Positions 11,415 through 24,653 of a DNA stretch of 64,000 nucleotides are shown here, piece after piece. Made by a program: the position numbers and the translations under genes. Below the pieces are notes generated by a model. It was not told where the DNA came from, did no database searches, and saw only the letters and a program-made list of their open reading frames with translations. The DNA is taken from positions 26,765,613-26,829,612 of the forward strand of contig CM025855.1 of NCBI GenBank assembly GCA_003952965.2, written 5' to 3'. The stretch comes from Morella rubra. Its lineage: Eukaryota; Streptophyta; Magnoliopsida; Fagales; Myricaceae. Each line of letters opens with the position of its first letter. Position 1 is the first letter of the stretch.

Positions 11415-14400
11415 TTATGGTGAACTAGCTACCCCAGGTGGTGTTGTACTGTTCAGTGGCCTGCCTCGTCCCACGGCGAAACCCCTTGTCCCATCTGGCA
11501 TTCTTGGGCCCTTGTAAGCCTGTTTGGCAGATGGTTCCCCCTGAATACCACTATTCAACTGTGGAGATGAGGCAGCAGGCAGTCCGCGCCCATTATGGCT
11601 ATGACCACGTCCTCTGGATTTTCCACGTCCTCGACCCCATCCTTTCTTTGATGCTCCCACTGAATTCTCGTCGGCCTACAAAGGAATCAAAGATGACTTT
11701 AACTTGTTTTGCTTTGATCCTTAATTTGTGTACTAAGTTGAAGGTTTTGAAACCAGTAACTTGTCGAAGATTTTGACTGAGGTGATCAAGAGGTATATTA
11801 TATTAAGCATGTACGCCCCAATATGACCCTATAGTAATACCTGATCAATTAGAAGATCACAGAGCCTGTTGCATGCATAAAAGATTCTCCAATATGAGTA
11901 CTACTTATAGAAGCTAAGGACGCTTACGTTGCTCTCAAATACCGAGTTTGTGTTGTAATCTTTAGGGGATTCAGGATGAGCTGCGTCCTCCTCCTCTAAA
12001 ATGCCATCAAATTCTGACCTTCTGTTCTTCAGAACAGATTTTGGCTGGACATAATTGCAATATATATGAAGTTGTCAATTGTAAGAATACCTTCGGAAGA
12101 GAAGCATGTCTAGTGATAAAACATATCAGAATTAAGGACAAGGATAACTAGTTTTAATATCAGATGTGCCATACCGAGCGTCTAACCAGCATCCTTACTC
12201 TAAGACCTTTTCTCCAGTTCCTTTCATCATTCAAAGTCTCGACCTGGGTGAAGTTGGCGAGTCATTATCGATGATGAAAGGTCAATGTGAAAAAAAGTGA
12301 GCGTTCATAAACTTCTTAATTCATAGCTTTTACGTACATACCGCTTTTTCAGCTTTCTCAGCTGTCTCATATTCCACCAGTGCATGGAGCTAAAGAAGAA
12401 GGAATTGGGAGATATCAGAGATGCTCTCCGGAGTAATTATTGGCTATAAGAACAAAAATTGTTCAATCCATTCTTTTTACCTTGTTGCTAAAAAATAAGA
12501 AATCGCCTTTGGAGCGAGATGAATTGGCTTCCTGGGGATGGCATATTCGAATTGTTTTCACACTGCCCATGGCAGCAACGAGAGTAAGCAAAATAGACCA
12601 CCTTCACTTGCAAGAATTTACCAGAAAAGGAACTGATCATGATCACAAAGTTTAGAAAAACTCTAATTACCTCCCAACTACACCAAATATTTTTTCAATG
12701 TTTTGATGAGAGTGATCATCAGGCAAGTTCTCTACAACAACAATACGAGACTGCAAAACAAAATGAACCATCACAAAAGAAAATTCCTGAATTTACAGCC
12801 ATCCATGTCATATAGGAATTAGGAAGTCTTGCTGGTCTTACCTGCAACTCCTCTTTGTCTTTCTCAGTGAAAGGGTCTTTACGTCTGACTTTTTTTGCGT
12901 CTTCACTTACAACCTTCCAGGCATCATGAAACACGACGCGTTTTTTATTGTACGCATCGAAAAAAAAATTGTACGATTTAATTCACACTTTTTCATCCTA
13001 AAATATAGAGAGATAGATCTTGAGAAAATATTTAAGTTGACCAAAAGACATACCAGCTTTGAAGAGGACAGCAATGCTTGTGCAAGTCTAGGGTGATGAT
13101 CACTACCAACAAGAGACTTTATCTTTTTGGCGGACGCAATAACAGAGATCGGAACTGTCACAAAGAAGACACGGAAGAATGGGTATCTCTTTTCAATCAA
13201 ATTAATGGGTAAAACCATTGACTGTAATTAACCCACTTAATCCCGATCCTTACCGTAGCCTTCAGGATCTTTAGTTATATGTTTCACCAAAGATTCATTT
13301 GCAAGGAGACTCACGTTGCTGAACTGATATTCGACCTGTCATCATATAAAGAAACCACCCCCATGTTCAAAGGGAATAAAAACTAGAACAGGAGCTTGGA
13401 CACAATACATCATCGTCTCAAAAGAACTGTGACAGGAAAACGACAACGGGGGTGATTATGGCAGAAGAGGCTTTATGTAGAGGCTCATTCACAGTCTCAA
13501 TCGAGAAGTTTGATCTAAAGCAGTATACATTTTCAATAGGAGAACCAGTCAGAGAAAGAATCAGAACAAATTACAAAACTGGTGACAAAGAATCATGAAG
13601 CTAATTATAGCTAATTGAAGACAAGTATTTGAACGCGTATAATAAATATCAAACAGTTACGACACATGCAGAGCAAAGTTGATATTATTCCATTAACTAG
13701 GATTTTGTGATGTTTTTCTTTATTTGTTTATTCATGTTGAACCTGTGTTCTTCCCATTATTACCCATTTTTAATGAGAAATTAATATATGTTGGGGACTA
13801 GGGACTAGCTATTTAAGTCATTCACAAAAATCAATCAAATCATGAGACTAAAAGAAAAACAAAGAAGAGATGGGGTTTGGGATTATCTAATAGGACTAAA
13901 TAAAGAAATTGAATCGCATTGGTTTGTTGTTTCCCAACCTCACGCTCTGCATTGTGTTGCATGTGAAAAAAAGGATACGGATTTAAATCAGTTTAATCTG
14001 GAAGGCAAGCTCTACTAATCAGTTTATCTCTGCACATTGGCACAAGGAACTGACCTTGAACGACCCCCGACGCCGGGACCAAAAGAACGGATGAAAGAAG
14101 GTAAAAAGTAATACAGAACTGCAAGAAAGGGAAGAAAATTATCGGAATCAATCACCTGTTTGATGATCTTTTCCTTAAGATCATCTGTGAGAATGGTTCT
14201 GAAGCGATCGGGTGACGTGACATTTGGGTCGGAGATCGAATATGCAGTCTCTTGGTCCCCAACGTAGAGCCAATCAGACCCAGTACCAGTCCCACCAAGA
14301 AAGTTGAAGCATGGGTAGAAATAACCCGAGACGGGCAGCTGGGTGTGTGATCTTGGGACAAACTCAGGCGCCTGGGCATTGAATTTGAAAGATACACCAT

Positions 14401-14467
14401 TCGTCTCTTTCATGTTCTTTTCGAGTGACCCACCTTGGATTTTCTCCTCAGGTTGTGCTTGCGCCAT
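11415..14467 (-). CDS. LARP6: La-related protein 6 (LARP6B/6C type) with PAM2 motif
   Basis: Ten exons: 14156-14467, 13254-13335, 13054-13154, 12842-12913, 12671-12750, 12481-12562, 12342-12389, 12175-12243, 11928-12044 and 11415-11675, giving 407 residues. Order of parts: a PAM2 peptide (about residues 27-38, FKFNAQAPEFVP), which in plant LARP6B/C binds the MLLE domain of poly(A)-binding protein; a La motif (about 92-165, with VEYQFS and YVPISVIASAKKIK); an RRM (about 190-265, starting IVVVENLP); an Arg-Gly-rich tail; and a SUZ-C-like motif GPRMPDGTRGF (about 377-387). LARP6 proteins bind RNA and act on mRNA translation or stability. The exon chain has no stop and all phases agree. The acceptor before exon 4 has a weak pyrimidine tract. 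Family is certain; whether 6A, 6B or 6C rests on PAM2, which excludes 6A. Confidence 0.93.
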
Positions 14468-15152
14468 TCTTTTGTTCGTCGTTGTTTTTTCAGTTCTCTA
14501 CATGAGATTTGTCTTTGAAACTTGGCTTGTTCTCTCTCTCTCTCCCTCCAGGCCACCTGAAGTATAGTAACTGTCTATATTTTCTTATATTCAATCCACG
14601 TTTCGCGCCCAACTAAGGGCATCTATTTTTCAACGGGGGGACTGGTTTCTTACACATGACCGTTACTCGTGGGTTTGACTAGTTTTTAAGGTTAGAATTT
14701 CGCCAAAAGCGTGGCCTCTGCTTTCTCCTTCTGTCTCTCTGTGAATTCCTAAAACCTAGTGACGCTAACGTGGGTCAGTCAAATATCGCATATCTGTTTC
14801 GTTATTTTACTCGATGCCGAGTGTACAACTGATTGCCAAATATGCTCAACTAAAATCTGTGGCTTTCGGGAGCCGAGGGATACTATAGGGACCGGAAAAA
14901 GGGAGCACCCCTATTGAAAAGAAACTCCCGAGCCCAACTCTGGGTTTTGGTCCAATTCTTTGAGGGAGACTGGGTTTCTCTTGAGGCCAGTTTACACCCA
15001 CTTTATATGGACCCAATAAGCCCAATATTGCGTCTCTCTGACAACTATGGGTCTGAAACAAAGATAAGATCAAACAAGGTTGTGACTTTCGGCCTACCCA
15101 TTTGGATTCCTAGAAACCCAAGCAAGGGTTGGGTCTTTCATTCAACCTCCAT
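14468..15152. other. LARP6 upstream region, no gene recognised
   Basis: Contains the LARP6 promoter and leader (a CT-rich tract lies at 14530-14550). The open frames at 14846-15327 have no recognisable domain. Confidence 0.45.
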
Positions 15153-16534
15153 GGCTAGCAAGTCAATTTTTCTGGAGATGGTCTTGAAGGCGAAGTTGCT
15201 GGGAAAATCAGCTTGTCAGTTTGGTGGCTCATTTTCTAGTTTTGTATTCCTGTTTCCATTAGTTGTATCAGCCGGTTCCCCGCCGCCCCCCAAAAAACAA
15301 CAACAAAGAAAAAGGAACTTTTTTTAGGTCTACTGAGTAGATAGATCCCCGTGATTTCACCGGAGCAGTGAATATGCAGGCAGCAGATATCCCATTTAAA
15401 GTATAGCCTGTAGGAATGAATGTTGTAAGGATGCCATCCAACATGAGGAAAGTAGGCTAAAACAGTCGAGCACTGATAGTAAGAATCGGGACAAAACTCA
15501 GAGCACTCAACCGACGAGTTGGTTTTAGATGATTTCAGATACGGCAAATTTGGTCTAGAAAATCATATCCAATTTGGTCTAGAAGTACTTGGGTCACAAT
15601 TCAAGAACCAAGGTAGATATATCTTAACCTAAGACGCGTGAACAGGAAATGTGGGTTTGGAGGTTATTTTATTCTTGGTGCTATCTTCTAAGGGAGTACT
15701 AGATTCTTTCTTCTTCTTTTTTTATATGTAATTTTTTATGGATCCAGAAACTTATCATCTTCTCCGGGAAAAAGTCAGGAGCAGAAAATATTTTTAAAAA
15801 CCTGCTTTTAGTTACCTGGTTGGCATATTCACCAAACTCTTTCGGCTAGCAAGTCAATTTTTCTGGAGATGGTCTTGAAGGCGAAGTTGCTGGGAAAATC
15901 AGCTTGTCAGTTTGGTGGCTCATTTTCTAGTTTTGTATTCCTGTTTCCATTAGTTGTATCAGCCGGTTCCCCGCCGCCCCCCAAAAAACAACAACAAAGA
16001 AAAAGGAACTTTTTTTAGGTCTACTGAGTAGATAGATCCCCGTGATTTCACCGGAGCAGTGAATATGCAGGCAGCAGATATCCCATTTAAAGTATAGCCT
16101 GTAGGAATGAATGTTGTAAGGATGCCATCCAACATGAGGAAAGTAGGCTAAAACAGTCGAGCACTGATAGTAAGAATCGGGACAAAACTCAGAGCACTCA
16201 ACCGACGAGTTGGTTTTAGATGATTTCAGATACGGCAAATTTGGTCTAGAAAATCATATCCAATTTGGTCTAGAAGTACTTGGGTCACAATTCAAGAACC
16301 AAGGTAGATATATCTTAACCTAAGACGCGTGAACAGGAAATGTGGGTTTGGAGGTTATTTTATTCTTGGTGCTATCTTCTAAGGGAGTACTAGATTCTTT
16401 CTTCTTCTTTTTTTATATGTAATTTTTTATGGATCCAGAAACTTATCATCTTCTCCGGGAAAAAGTCAGGAGCAGAAAATATTTTTAAAAACCTGCTTTT
16501 AGTTACCTGGTTGGCATATTCACCAAACTCTTTC
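15153..16534. repeat. Exact 691-bp tandem direct duplication
   Basis: 15153-15843 and 15844-16534 appear identical, joined head to tail with only a base or two of microhomology. The 103-codon open frame inside (15236-15547 and 15927-16238) translates identically in both, showing no visible divergence. Each unit ends with ATGCCAACCAG followed by a GT donor when read on the minus strand. Either very recent or an assembly artefact. Confidence 0.93.
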
Positions 16535-16629
16535 GCACATTTGTCCCTTTGGAAGCGATCTGTATATATATGTCCTTTTGGTATTGATTTTTCCAATTTA
16601 ATACTTCCAAATGATGCCATGCCAATCAA
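16510..16629 (-). other. Possible orphan coding exon, unidentified
   Basis: On the minus strand a frame with MASFGSIKLEK near its start runs to GEYANQ and meets a good donor (CAG|GTAACT, about 16509-16504). Its last part is repeated by the 691-bp duplication. I do not recognise the protein and could not find a convincing partner exon, so this may be a gene fragment or chance. No function is proposed. Confidence 0.2.
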
Positions 16630-18828
16630 AAGGGATCATTATCTGTGGCTGTTCTTTCAAGGAATCTTCAATAGGACTGGTTTTCTTCGTGGGCCCAACT
16701 ACATTTGCTTTCAGCTGCCAAATGTGCTTAGCTGCTAAATATATTCTATTCTCTAAGTCTCTAATCCATCTTCCAATAAAAGAAAGAGAATAACTTCTTT
16801 TTTTCCCTCTAAGCCAAAGAAAGAGAAATACTTATCAGATATGAGATCTGACCAGTTTACTCAAAACAAACAAAATGATTAAAATAATAAAAATGACCTA
16901 TTGGGAGAAAGCAGTTGATGAGAGGTTCCATCATTTTCACTCACTCTTTCTTTTCACCAAACAAACAATTTATACCATAAAAATGTGGACCTGTCAATGT
17001 GGGCTCCTTCAATGTATCTTGTCTACAAGATTCTCTCCATTATTTTGCCTGTGAGAGTGACTGTTTTGTCATGCACCCGGATGAGAATAATGACTGATTG
17101 TGTTTTCTCAGTGGGATAGGACTGCGTTAGGTAAAAGGATGAACTCGGGGGGACTTTCAGCAATTTGACTCATTAAGAGGCTGTTTGGAGACCGCATAAT
17201 TGGGTCAGCTGGTTCAGAACCATATGATCTGGTACCTAATGAATTGCTTAAACCTTTTGATATTCATGTCCCTTTTGCTTGAAATGAGTCATTTTTTCCT
17301 CAAAGTAGTAAGCATGAAGATTTTTCGTTTCAATATGCAAGGCATGGCAAAATGATTAGCTGCACCAGGTTTTTTTTTTTTTTTTGGTAACTAAAGAAAT
17401 CCAGACATATATTCACCCGTATTGGATTTAAACAGATCTGACCTAGTATCCGTTCGAATTGGGTTCAATGTCACACTAAATTTTAGAATTATAAAGACTG
17501 ATTAATTTCTCATTTAAATTACAAGTTTTTTACGCAAATGATGATGTAGACCCTTGAGTATGTTTCTAACCCCCACTTTCAAGACCCCTCGCTACCATTT
17601 GAATTATCCAAGTGAGTTAAACAATTGTTCACCCTTTACACTTCCTCAGTGCTCCATACTTCATATACCTAGTGAATTCTGCATGGAGGACCAGATCAGC
17701 AACCTTTTGGGTGAGAAAATCTTAGCCTTCCAAACATCCCCGAAATTGATATAAGGGTATCCTGGTGAGCTAAGTTAGGGACAATGACGCCAACTTCTAA
17801 CTGGCCTACTTTTTAAATTAAATATAAGAAAACCCAATTCCAGAAGATTGAGGATAACCACAACAAATGAAGGAATAAACCCTGTTATATTCTCATAAAG
17901 ATAAGTCCGGATCTTGCCCTGTTTTCTTGTACGACCAAAACACTGTCCCCCACCAATTGTGGTTTCGAATATTGAAATACACATTTAAGGGAGACACGTT
18001 TCTTAGCAATTTCCCATTAACACAACAGTACCACGCCAAGACAAAATGATTCCCAAAAGATCACGCTGGTATTTTTAACGTGCAGCAAATTGCACCTGTT
18101 CAAGTGCCAAGGAAAGCAACTTTAAAGTTACTGGAGAAGACGACAGATCGAAGTAATTTGTACTAAAATTCGAAACAGCCCCATATGATCTGAACTGGGA
18201 AGGAATCTTATCCGGGTCTGGAACTTTCGGGAAAATAAAATTTTCGAGAAATGCTTAATTTTAACTTCAGAGTAATAGTTTGCAATTTTCTGTGACCCAC
18301 TTTCCTTTTTTATTCTTTTTGGGTAAAAACTGTTTAAACATTTTAACCATTGGAAGTACAGCTTTGGTTGGATATCCAGTTTTCTGTTCCTCCGTGTATC
18401 AGACAACCACATGGAGCTCAACCTGTGGTTTTCTGCTCCTGACAGCACTACCAACTACTCAAATAGATCGAGATTGGAGCAACCTATTATCCGTTAACAA
18501 CGCATTTGCAGACCATAAATGTGTTCGAACCAAAGAAAAGAGCAATATTGAAATCCTGTGGGTAGGGAAATTAAATGAACATATCGTGGTAACATGGAGA
18601 AATGGCCTTGTTTCTTCCATGCAAACATGGATCATGCTCAGAATTCTTGTACCAATCCCGCAACAGAATCTCAACTCAAATATGAGACAGAAGGAAAGCT
18701 AATCCTGCAAAATTTCACAGCCTCTTTCAAGATCCTTCTACAGTTTTATGTATAGTGTAATATTCTTATATAGTAATAATCTCCTCCCACTAATACTTCT
18801 TATCCGCAAAATTCATGGTGGATGAACT
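16536..18828. other. Gene-free stretch downstream of the HHO gene
   Basis: No supported gene. Apart from the possible orphan exon above, the frames are short and featureless. The right end is the HHO 3' untranslated region. Confidence 0.5.
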
Positions 18829-21094
18829 CTATACATCAACTTTTCCAGGCTTCTGGACGTGACTTTTCCAGCTATAGCACTCAGATTTTGCATCTTCATC
18901 ATCTTCCATGCTGTCACCCCCTGTGGTTGAAGTCCCTCCAGTGTTCCCAGTTAACTGGAGGGGACCTTGGGGAGATCCAGACTGAGAATTGCATGCCTTG
19001 GAAGATTCACCATACTGATCTTGGGGCATCCATAAACCTCCCAAAACAACAACAGATTGATTTGCAGGGGCAGCTGTTGTAGAAGCTGGAAGCCTTCGAG
19101 TATGAAGCCTGTATTTCTGCAAAATGTGAAAACACCTATTGTCAAACTGTGACCAACAAAATTCAATTTCCACTCAGACCTTCTATATTCAATGGTGCCA
19201 TTCAGAATTGAGGTAGTGGAAGCAAAAAATTCTCGAATGGAGAGAAGAAAAGAAAAGAAATAGTAACTTATCCCTCATTCTTCCCGGGGAAGAAAAGAAC
19301 AGGCAAAATGAATGACTTACTTGCAAATGACTTTTAACTTCATCATTGGTCAGCCCGTCAACCTGCATCAGTTCCCTAATTTGCTTTGGGGTGGCCGCTG
19401 AAAAAGAAGAAGAAAAATTCAAGTTAGGAGCCTTCCACATTAAAAGTGAGGGTAATGCAATCTAGCAAAGCTATGCATAAAAAGAGATCAATTGATTCCA
19501 AATAACAGGCTTCCAGCAACAAACACAAGCTCCCTATTCTCTAACTCAACCCTTTAAAAAAGCAATTTCTCCTCGTAACACATCACTATCTTATCATGTG
19601 AATGAAAAAGTTGAGAAGAAAAAAATTAAATAGCATAAGTCCTATACTTCAATTATTTTGCACAATCAAACTTGAAACAATTTGAATCTTACCCCATAAC
19701 AAAGCTCAATTTTAATTGAAGTCTATTTATTGGTCTAGACACATTCAATCACTAACAGAGTGTTCAAATAACAAATTTCCATTTGTCAAGAACATTGATT
19801 TTAGATTCAGATTGTAACCTTGTGAACCGCCAAGTTGCTGCAGAGCATTGACAAACCGCCTGTGCAACTCTGGTGACCAGCACCTCCTCTGCTTCCTAGC
19901 AGTCTGCTGCTGCTGCTGCTGCTGTGCCACGCTCCGTATAGTTGGCGAGGGAGCAGAGGATGAAACTGCTCTGCTACAGCCAGTTCTTGAAACGTGAGAA
20001 ACCGACTCTTCCTTCGGATTCTTAATACCTGGCGTGAGAAGTGAAAGGCCATGAACCGGCAATTCCTCCTCTTCCTTGCTCGCCGTGGAAAAACCTGAAT
20101 AGGTCTTGAATGGCATAAATCCCATGCCTCCACCCCTATGTATACAAGACTGGAATGGCTCCTCGCTTCCTAAGTTATTCTCTTCCCCACCTCTCTGCCA
20201 TAACAAATAAGAAACATTAATTCCCTGATTCTTTCAATCATTTTGATAAATTTCCATGGATTTTCTTTGTCAAGGAAGTCATAATGTTTTGCTCTTCTGC
20301 TTTATACCTTTGTTTCTGATTTGGGCACATGTTTGGTGCTATCAGTAGAGGTATTATCATCGGTGTTCCACAGCTGAACAGAGCTCATCCAATTCTTCTT
20401 ATCCCTGTAGTCTTTTTCGTTCTTGTTTTCTTCATTTTTATCACAATCTTTCTTCAGTGGTATGAACTCCTCCAACACTGGTTGAACTTCATTTGGTGCA
20501 CTGCATTGTATTGACTCCTCTTTCAAGGCTCTAGTCGCTGCAAAAGCAAACATTCCCAAAGAGATAAGCAAACTGTCAAAACGGCGTAAACTCATTTATT
20601 AAACTCGAAATCCATTGCAGAATTGGAATCCGACTACCTGTTTCCCGAATAGAATTTTCGTATTTGAAAAGAAAAACACCCGTTTAATGAAAATGAAAAA
20701 AAAAAACCCAAAAACCCATCTCCAAAATATTTTTCCTTTAAAACGAAACAACAAATACGAAGAAGCCCATATATCGGAATCCTCCACAATCGAAACCCAT
20801 TTCTGAAAACCAAACTTATTTCCCAGATTAGAATGAAAAAGGAAAAAAACAAAACAAACAAACTCAAACACAATACCTACCATCCTTCAATAAAGTCATG
20901 CAGAGAGGAAGTTCGCGCTTGAACGCATCGATCTTCCTCATTTCCTCCTCCAATCTCTTAACGAAGTCGTCGAGCTTCGACGCCCTCTCCGAGACGTTCC
21001 CGATCATCGAAACCTCTCCGAGAAAATCAGTGATCGTTTTGGGCACAAATGTTGGCCTAAAATCCAAGCTCAGCTCAGGCGGAATCGAACCCAT
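18829..21094 (-). CDS. HHO: NIGT1/HHO GARP-type transcriptional repressor
   Basis: Five exons: 20881-21094, 20308-20537, 19819-20194, 19321-19397 and 18829-19116, giving 394 residues. The N-terminus holds an EAR-like repression motif (ELSLDF, residues 7-12) and the conserved hydrophobic/coiled-coil domain of the family ([20 protein letters not shown]). The GARP (Myb-like) DNA-binding domain spans about 248-308, with [23 protein letters not shown] and [12 protein letters not shown]; it is split by two introns at family positions. A polyglutamine run precedes it, encoded by a CTG/CAG tract. NIGT1/HRS1/HHO proteins act in the nucleus, repressing nitrate-uptake and phosphate-starvation genes. The start codon is the first ATG of the frame and gives the family N-terminus. 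Which HHO paralogue cannot be told. Confidence 0.94.
19904..19924 (-). repeat. CAG microsatellite encoding polyglutamine
   Basis: Seven CTG units on the plus strand are read as consecutive glutamine codons in the HHO gene just before the DNA-binding domain. A likely length-variable site. Confidence 0.95.
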
Positions 21095-24000
21095 TTTCGA
21101 TCTCTTGTCTCTATTACTGATTATCCCTCCTTCTCTCCCTCCCTCTCTGCAATCTTATCAAACCCGAGAGCAAATATAGAGGAAGACCGAGGATCTGCGT
21201 ATATAGATAAATATGCGCGTGTATGTACCTGTGTATTTATTGCAGAAAGAGGTGTTTGGGGACAGAAAAAAGTGGGCAATGGGAAAGAGAAAAAACCCGA
21301 AGTTGGAATTTTTACGCGAAGATTCTTTTGGTTAAGGAAGGAATAGAGCATCACCGAGTTTCGACGGTGTTATACAAAAAAAGTCACTTTCGCGTCGTCG
21401 CGTATTCTATCCTCCGCACATAGAGGCCTCGGGCCTGTCCGAGTTAACTCAACATCCAAGCCGGTCCAACTGGGCCTTATCGCCTTTTTCCCTAAATGAC
21501 TAAAATACCCTTCCAAATCTAAGTTCTAAAAGTCTCAACATTTATTAAACTCTCGCACTATGTTTGAAATTATTTTCTAAAGTGTCTCCATCAACTCCAT
21601 ATGGTTAAAAGCCTATAGAGAAATCTAAAAGCTATTTATTTCCTAATCCTCAGGTATTTTCTCAAACCTAAACTTTATGCCCTATCGAGTTTGTGAAGTT
21701 GTGTTGACAATTAGTGCACTTGGAACACATACTTGTATGTTCTTGAAAGAAAGTTAGAATAAATTGGTCTAGATTGCAATTAATAATGTTAGCATGGTAT
21801 GCATCTCTAAATAAGGAGAAAAATATCTTCAACAGAAGACTCTTTCATAATTCATTGTACACGTCTAAAATTATTGTAAGCACCAAATGAATGCATGAAA
21901 AGTGGCCGATAAGCCTTTTTTTTTTTGCTTTTTGGCAGACAAAATGAATTGCTTAGTACCAATAGTTTCATCGAGACCAAATTAGTCCATTTTTAAATTA
22001 AAAAAAATTAAGCGACATCAATTGATAATCAGAGATTAGTGCTATCAAATTCAATTTTTCCTTGGCTAATTTCCCTTACCCAAAAATTAAAAAAAATGGA
22101 TTGTCAGATCTAGGTTACATGTGAAGCTATCTAGGCATGTGCGAATAGCAATAATTTTGACCTAATTTCTGATGTTTCCTCCAATTTTTTAAAGCTCTCA
22201 GGGTCTAGCCAATAGTATCTTAGACTCCAAGTTAGTCTAGAGGTATTAGATCCAGGAATTTAATGGTTCAATTTCAACCAATATACTGCACGCTAAAGAA
22301 TATGGTTGGATTTCAGCGTTTGTGTGCAAAAATTCTGATTAATTTCATTTTGATATAATAAAATCACTATAAAATAATATCTCTTTTCCAGTAAAATTAT
22401 TAATTTTTATTATAATAAATATGAAATATTTATTTAAATCATCTCTCCTCGTTGTTTTACCTCAAAATTTTGGCCTTCCTAAAATCTCTAACAAAAAAAC
22501 AAAATAAGTGAAAATTTAGACCACCAAACTAATTTTTCCTTAGATATGGTCACCATTCAAGGAAGTGACATCACTGTCGTGATAGATAGAGTATGCATCT
22601 TGAACTCTTTTTGGACCCTTGAAACTTTTCAAGAAAAAAAAAAAAAGAAAAGAAAGGGGAAGTCCAAAAGCCATTAACCCAAATGACCAACAAGAGTCTT
22701 GGCAACCAACTTTTTAAAAAATTCTATATGCACCCAAACCTACTTATTTTGTTTAAATTATCTCGAAGCAGTCCATTGAAAAATACCTTGAATTGGTCAA
22801 GTTTTAATTTTGCAATATTCAAAAGTATATAAAATACATTATTGTTAAAAGAATAGCTAAATAAAGGGAATTCAGTTATTTTATTTTAAATTATCTACCA
22901 GCTGTTTCCATCTCCACCATGATGGGTCAAGAATCATTTTCCTTTATGGGAACAAGGAGACCACCAAAGCGGAATATTGAGGCCGGACTTTGTTCATTGA
23001 GATTCCAACACGTGTATATTATAAAACTTTTAACAAATCTTTTCCTTATCTGAAGACATTTCCTTTTTATTACTATAAAGAAACTCATGCATTGCTTTTG
23101 ACAAATTGGTGAGAGATTCTTCTCTATGTCCTTGGTGCTTTGCTTACGGAATCGCCACTGCCTTTTTCTAACCTCGAGGGTCATGACTTGTGGCTCGGCC
23201 TAGTTCGTGTATGAAATTTTGGTTGCTTTTGTTGATTCCATTGGCTCGCATTTATTGAACGGTCCACAAGGGAACTGGCATCTCTCAGTTGGTCGCAATT
23301 TAGTACCCTATGCCAGGTGGGGAAAAGGACCAATTTGTACACGCTCAGCTTCCTACAAGCTCCTAAGTTTATAGAGGTGTAAAGAAAATATTCATTGTAT
23401 TTAACTCTAATAAAATTAAATTAAAATTCTCTATAATACAACATAATATATGAATTATACCATATTCGATATTATCAGACAATTAGGAAAGCATCTTTAG
23501 GGAATAAAAGGTACACAAATTATTAAAAAAAAGATCAATTTGATTTGAGAAGATATTATAATATGATTCCTACTCTATAGACATAATCAAACATTTAGAT
23601 TTTTTTTTTAAATTTTATTAACATATATTTATTTTGAAGACTCGGAAAACTGAATCAGTGGGATTGTGTTAGCAATTAGAACAGATTGGGATTTTTCCTA
23701 TTTGAGACGGGGGCAAACGGTCTCATCATTTTATTTGTTTTTGCGAGCCATGATTTAAATAATACTATTGTGATGGATACCGCGAGTCGAACTTTTCCGA
23801 TAGGGACACTGCAAGGCATGTGATTGGGTCGTGACGGACACCAGCCTAAATTAGCGGGTGGACCCGCCAACCTCGACGATTGGGTTGTACCTTAGAGATA
23901 AGGAATCTTGGGGAGTTGTGGGTCCCAATTTCGATATTGCCCGAGATTTCAACTACGTTAGCATTATAAGAGGACAGTAGGAGAAGATGCTCTTTTTTTT

Positions 24001-24457
24001 TGGTTCTGTCAGAAAAAAAAAACTAATTTTAAAAACAAAAAAGGACATACTTTTACAGCCGTCAGATTCCGTTTCTCTTCCATAGAATTAAGAATCTGCA
24101 TCCTCTTCCATTTATTTGTTTATTAGCCGCAAATAAGTTATTCTAAAGCGATAGAATATAAATATATATTTTATTCTATCTAAAACGTGGAGTTTGGATT
24201 AGATCCAGTGATCCATCTCCTGTTTCCCGCAACCCCATTGGTCTTGTCGGATGCTTGTACCTGAAGAATCTAGACACTCCTTTTCCAATGATGCCCCTAG
24301 AGCTCGAGGGATTTTCAATTGTCGTAGATTCTGTTCTTCCGTATTGAAGAAACAAAAAATTATTATATGGTTTTCACTTTTCAGTTTATTTTACCAATTC
24401 CATAATTAATTTTCTTCTTTTCCTGCTTATATATATATATATATTTTTTTTTTTTCG
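21095..24457. other. HHO promoter side and AT-rich intergenic DNA
   Basis: 21095 to about 21450 should contain the HHO leader and promoter (a CT-rich tract at 21122-21150). From there to 24457 the DNA is very AT-rich with homopolymer runs. I could not support any exon, RNA gene or element end. Confidence 0.5.
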
Positions 24458-24653
24458 AAGCTAATCAGCAATATTTTTTTATTGTAAAGGATAATATATT
24501 GTAAATAATATTCACAAGGGAAAAAGAGGACCGGAAGAATAGTCGGCATATATATATTTTCAAAGCCAACCGGCAATATTTCTTTATTGTAAAGGGTAAT
24601 ATAGGGTAAATAATATTCACAAGGGAAAAGGAGGACCAGAAGAATAGTCGGCC
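24458..24653. repeat. Two diverged ~100-bp tandem copies
   Basis: Units at about 24458-24552 and 24559-24653 share CAGCAATATTT/CGGCAATATTT, TTATTGTAAAGG, AATAATATTCACAAGGG and AGAATAGTCGGC, with several substitutions. Likely an old duplication within a degraded element. Confidence 0.8.
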
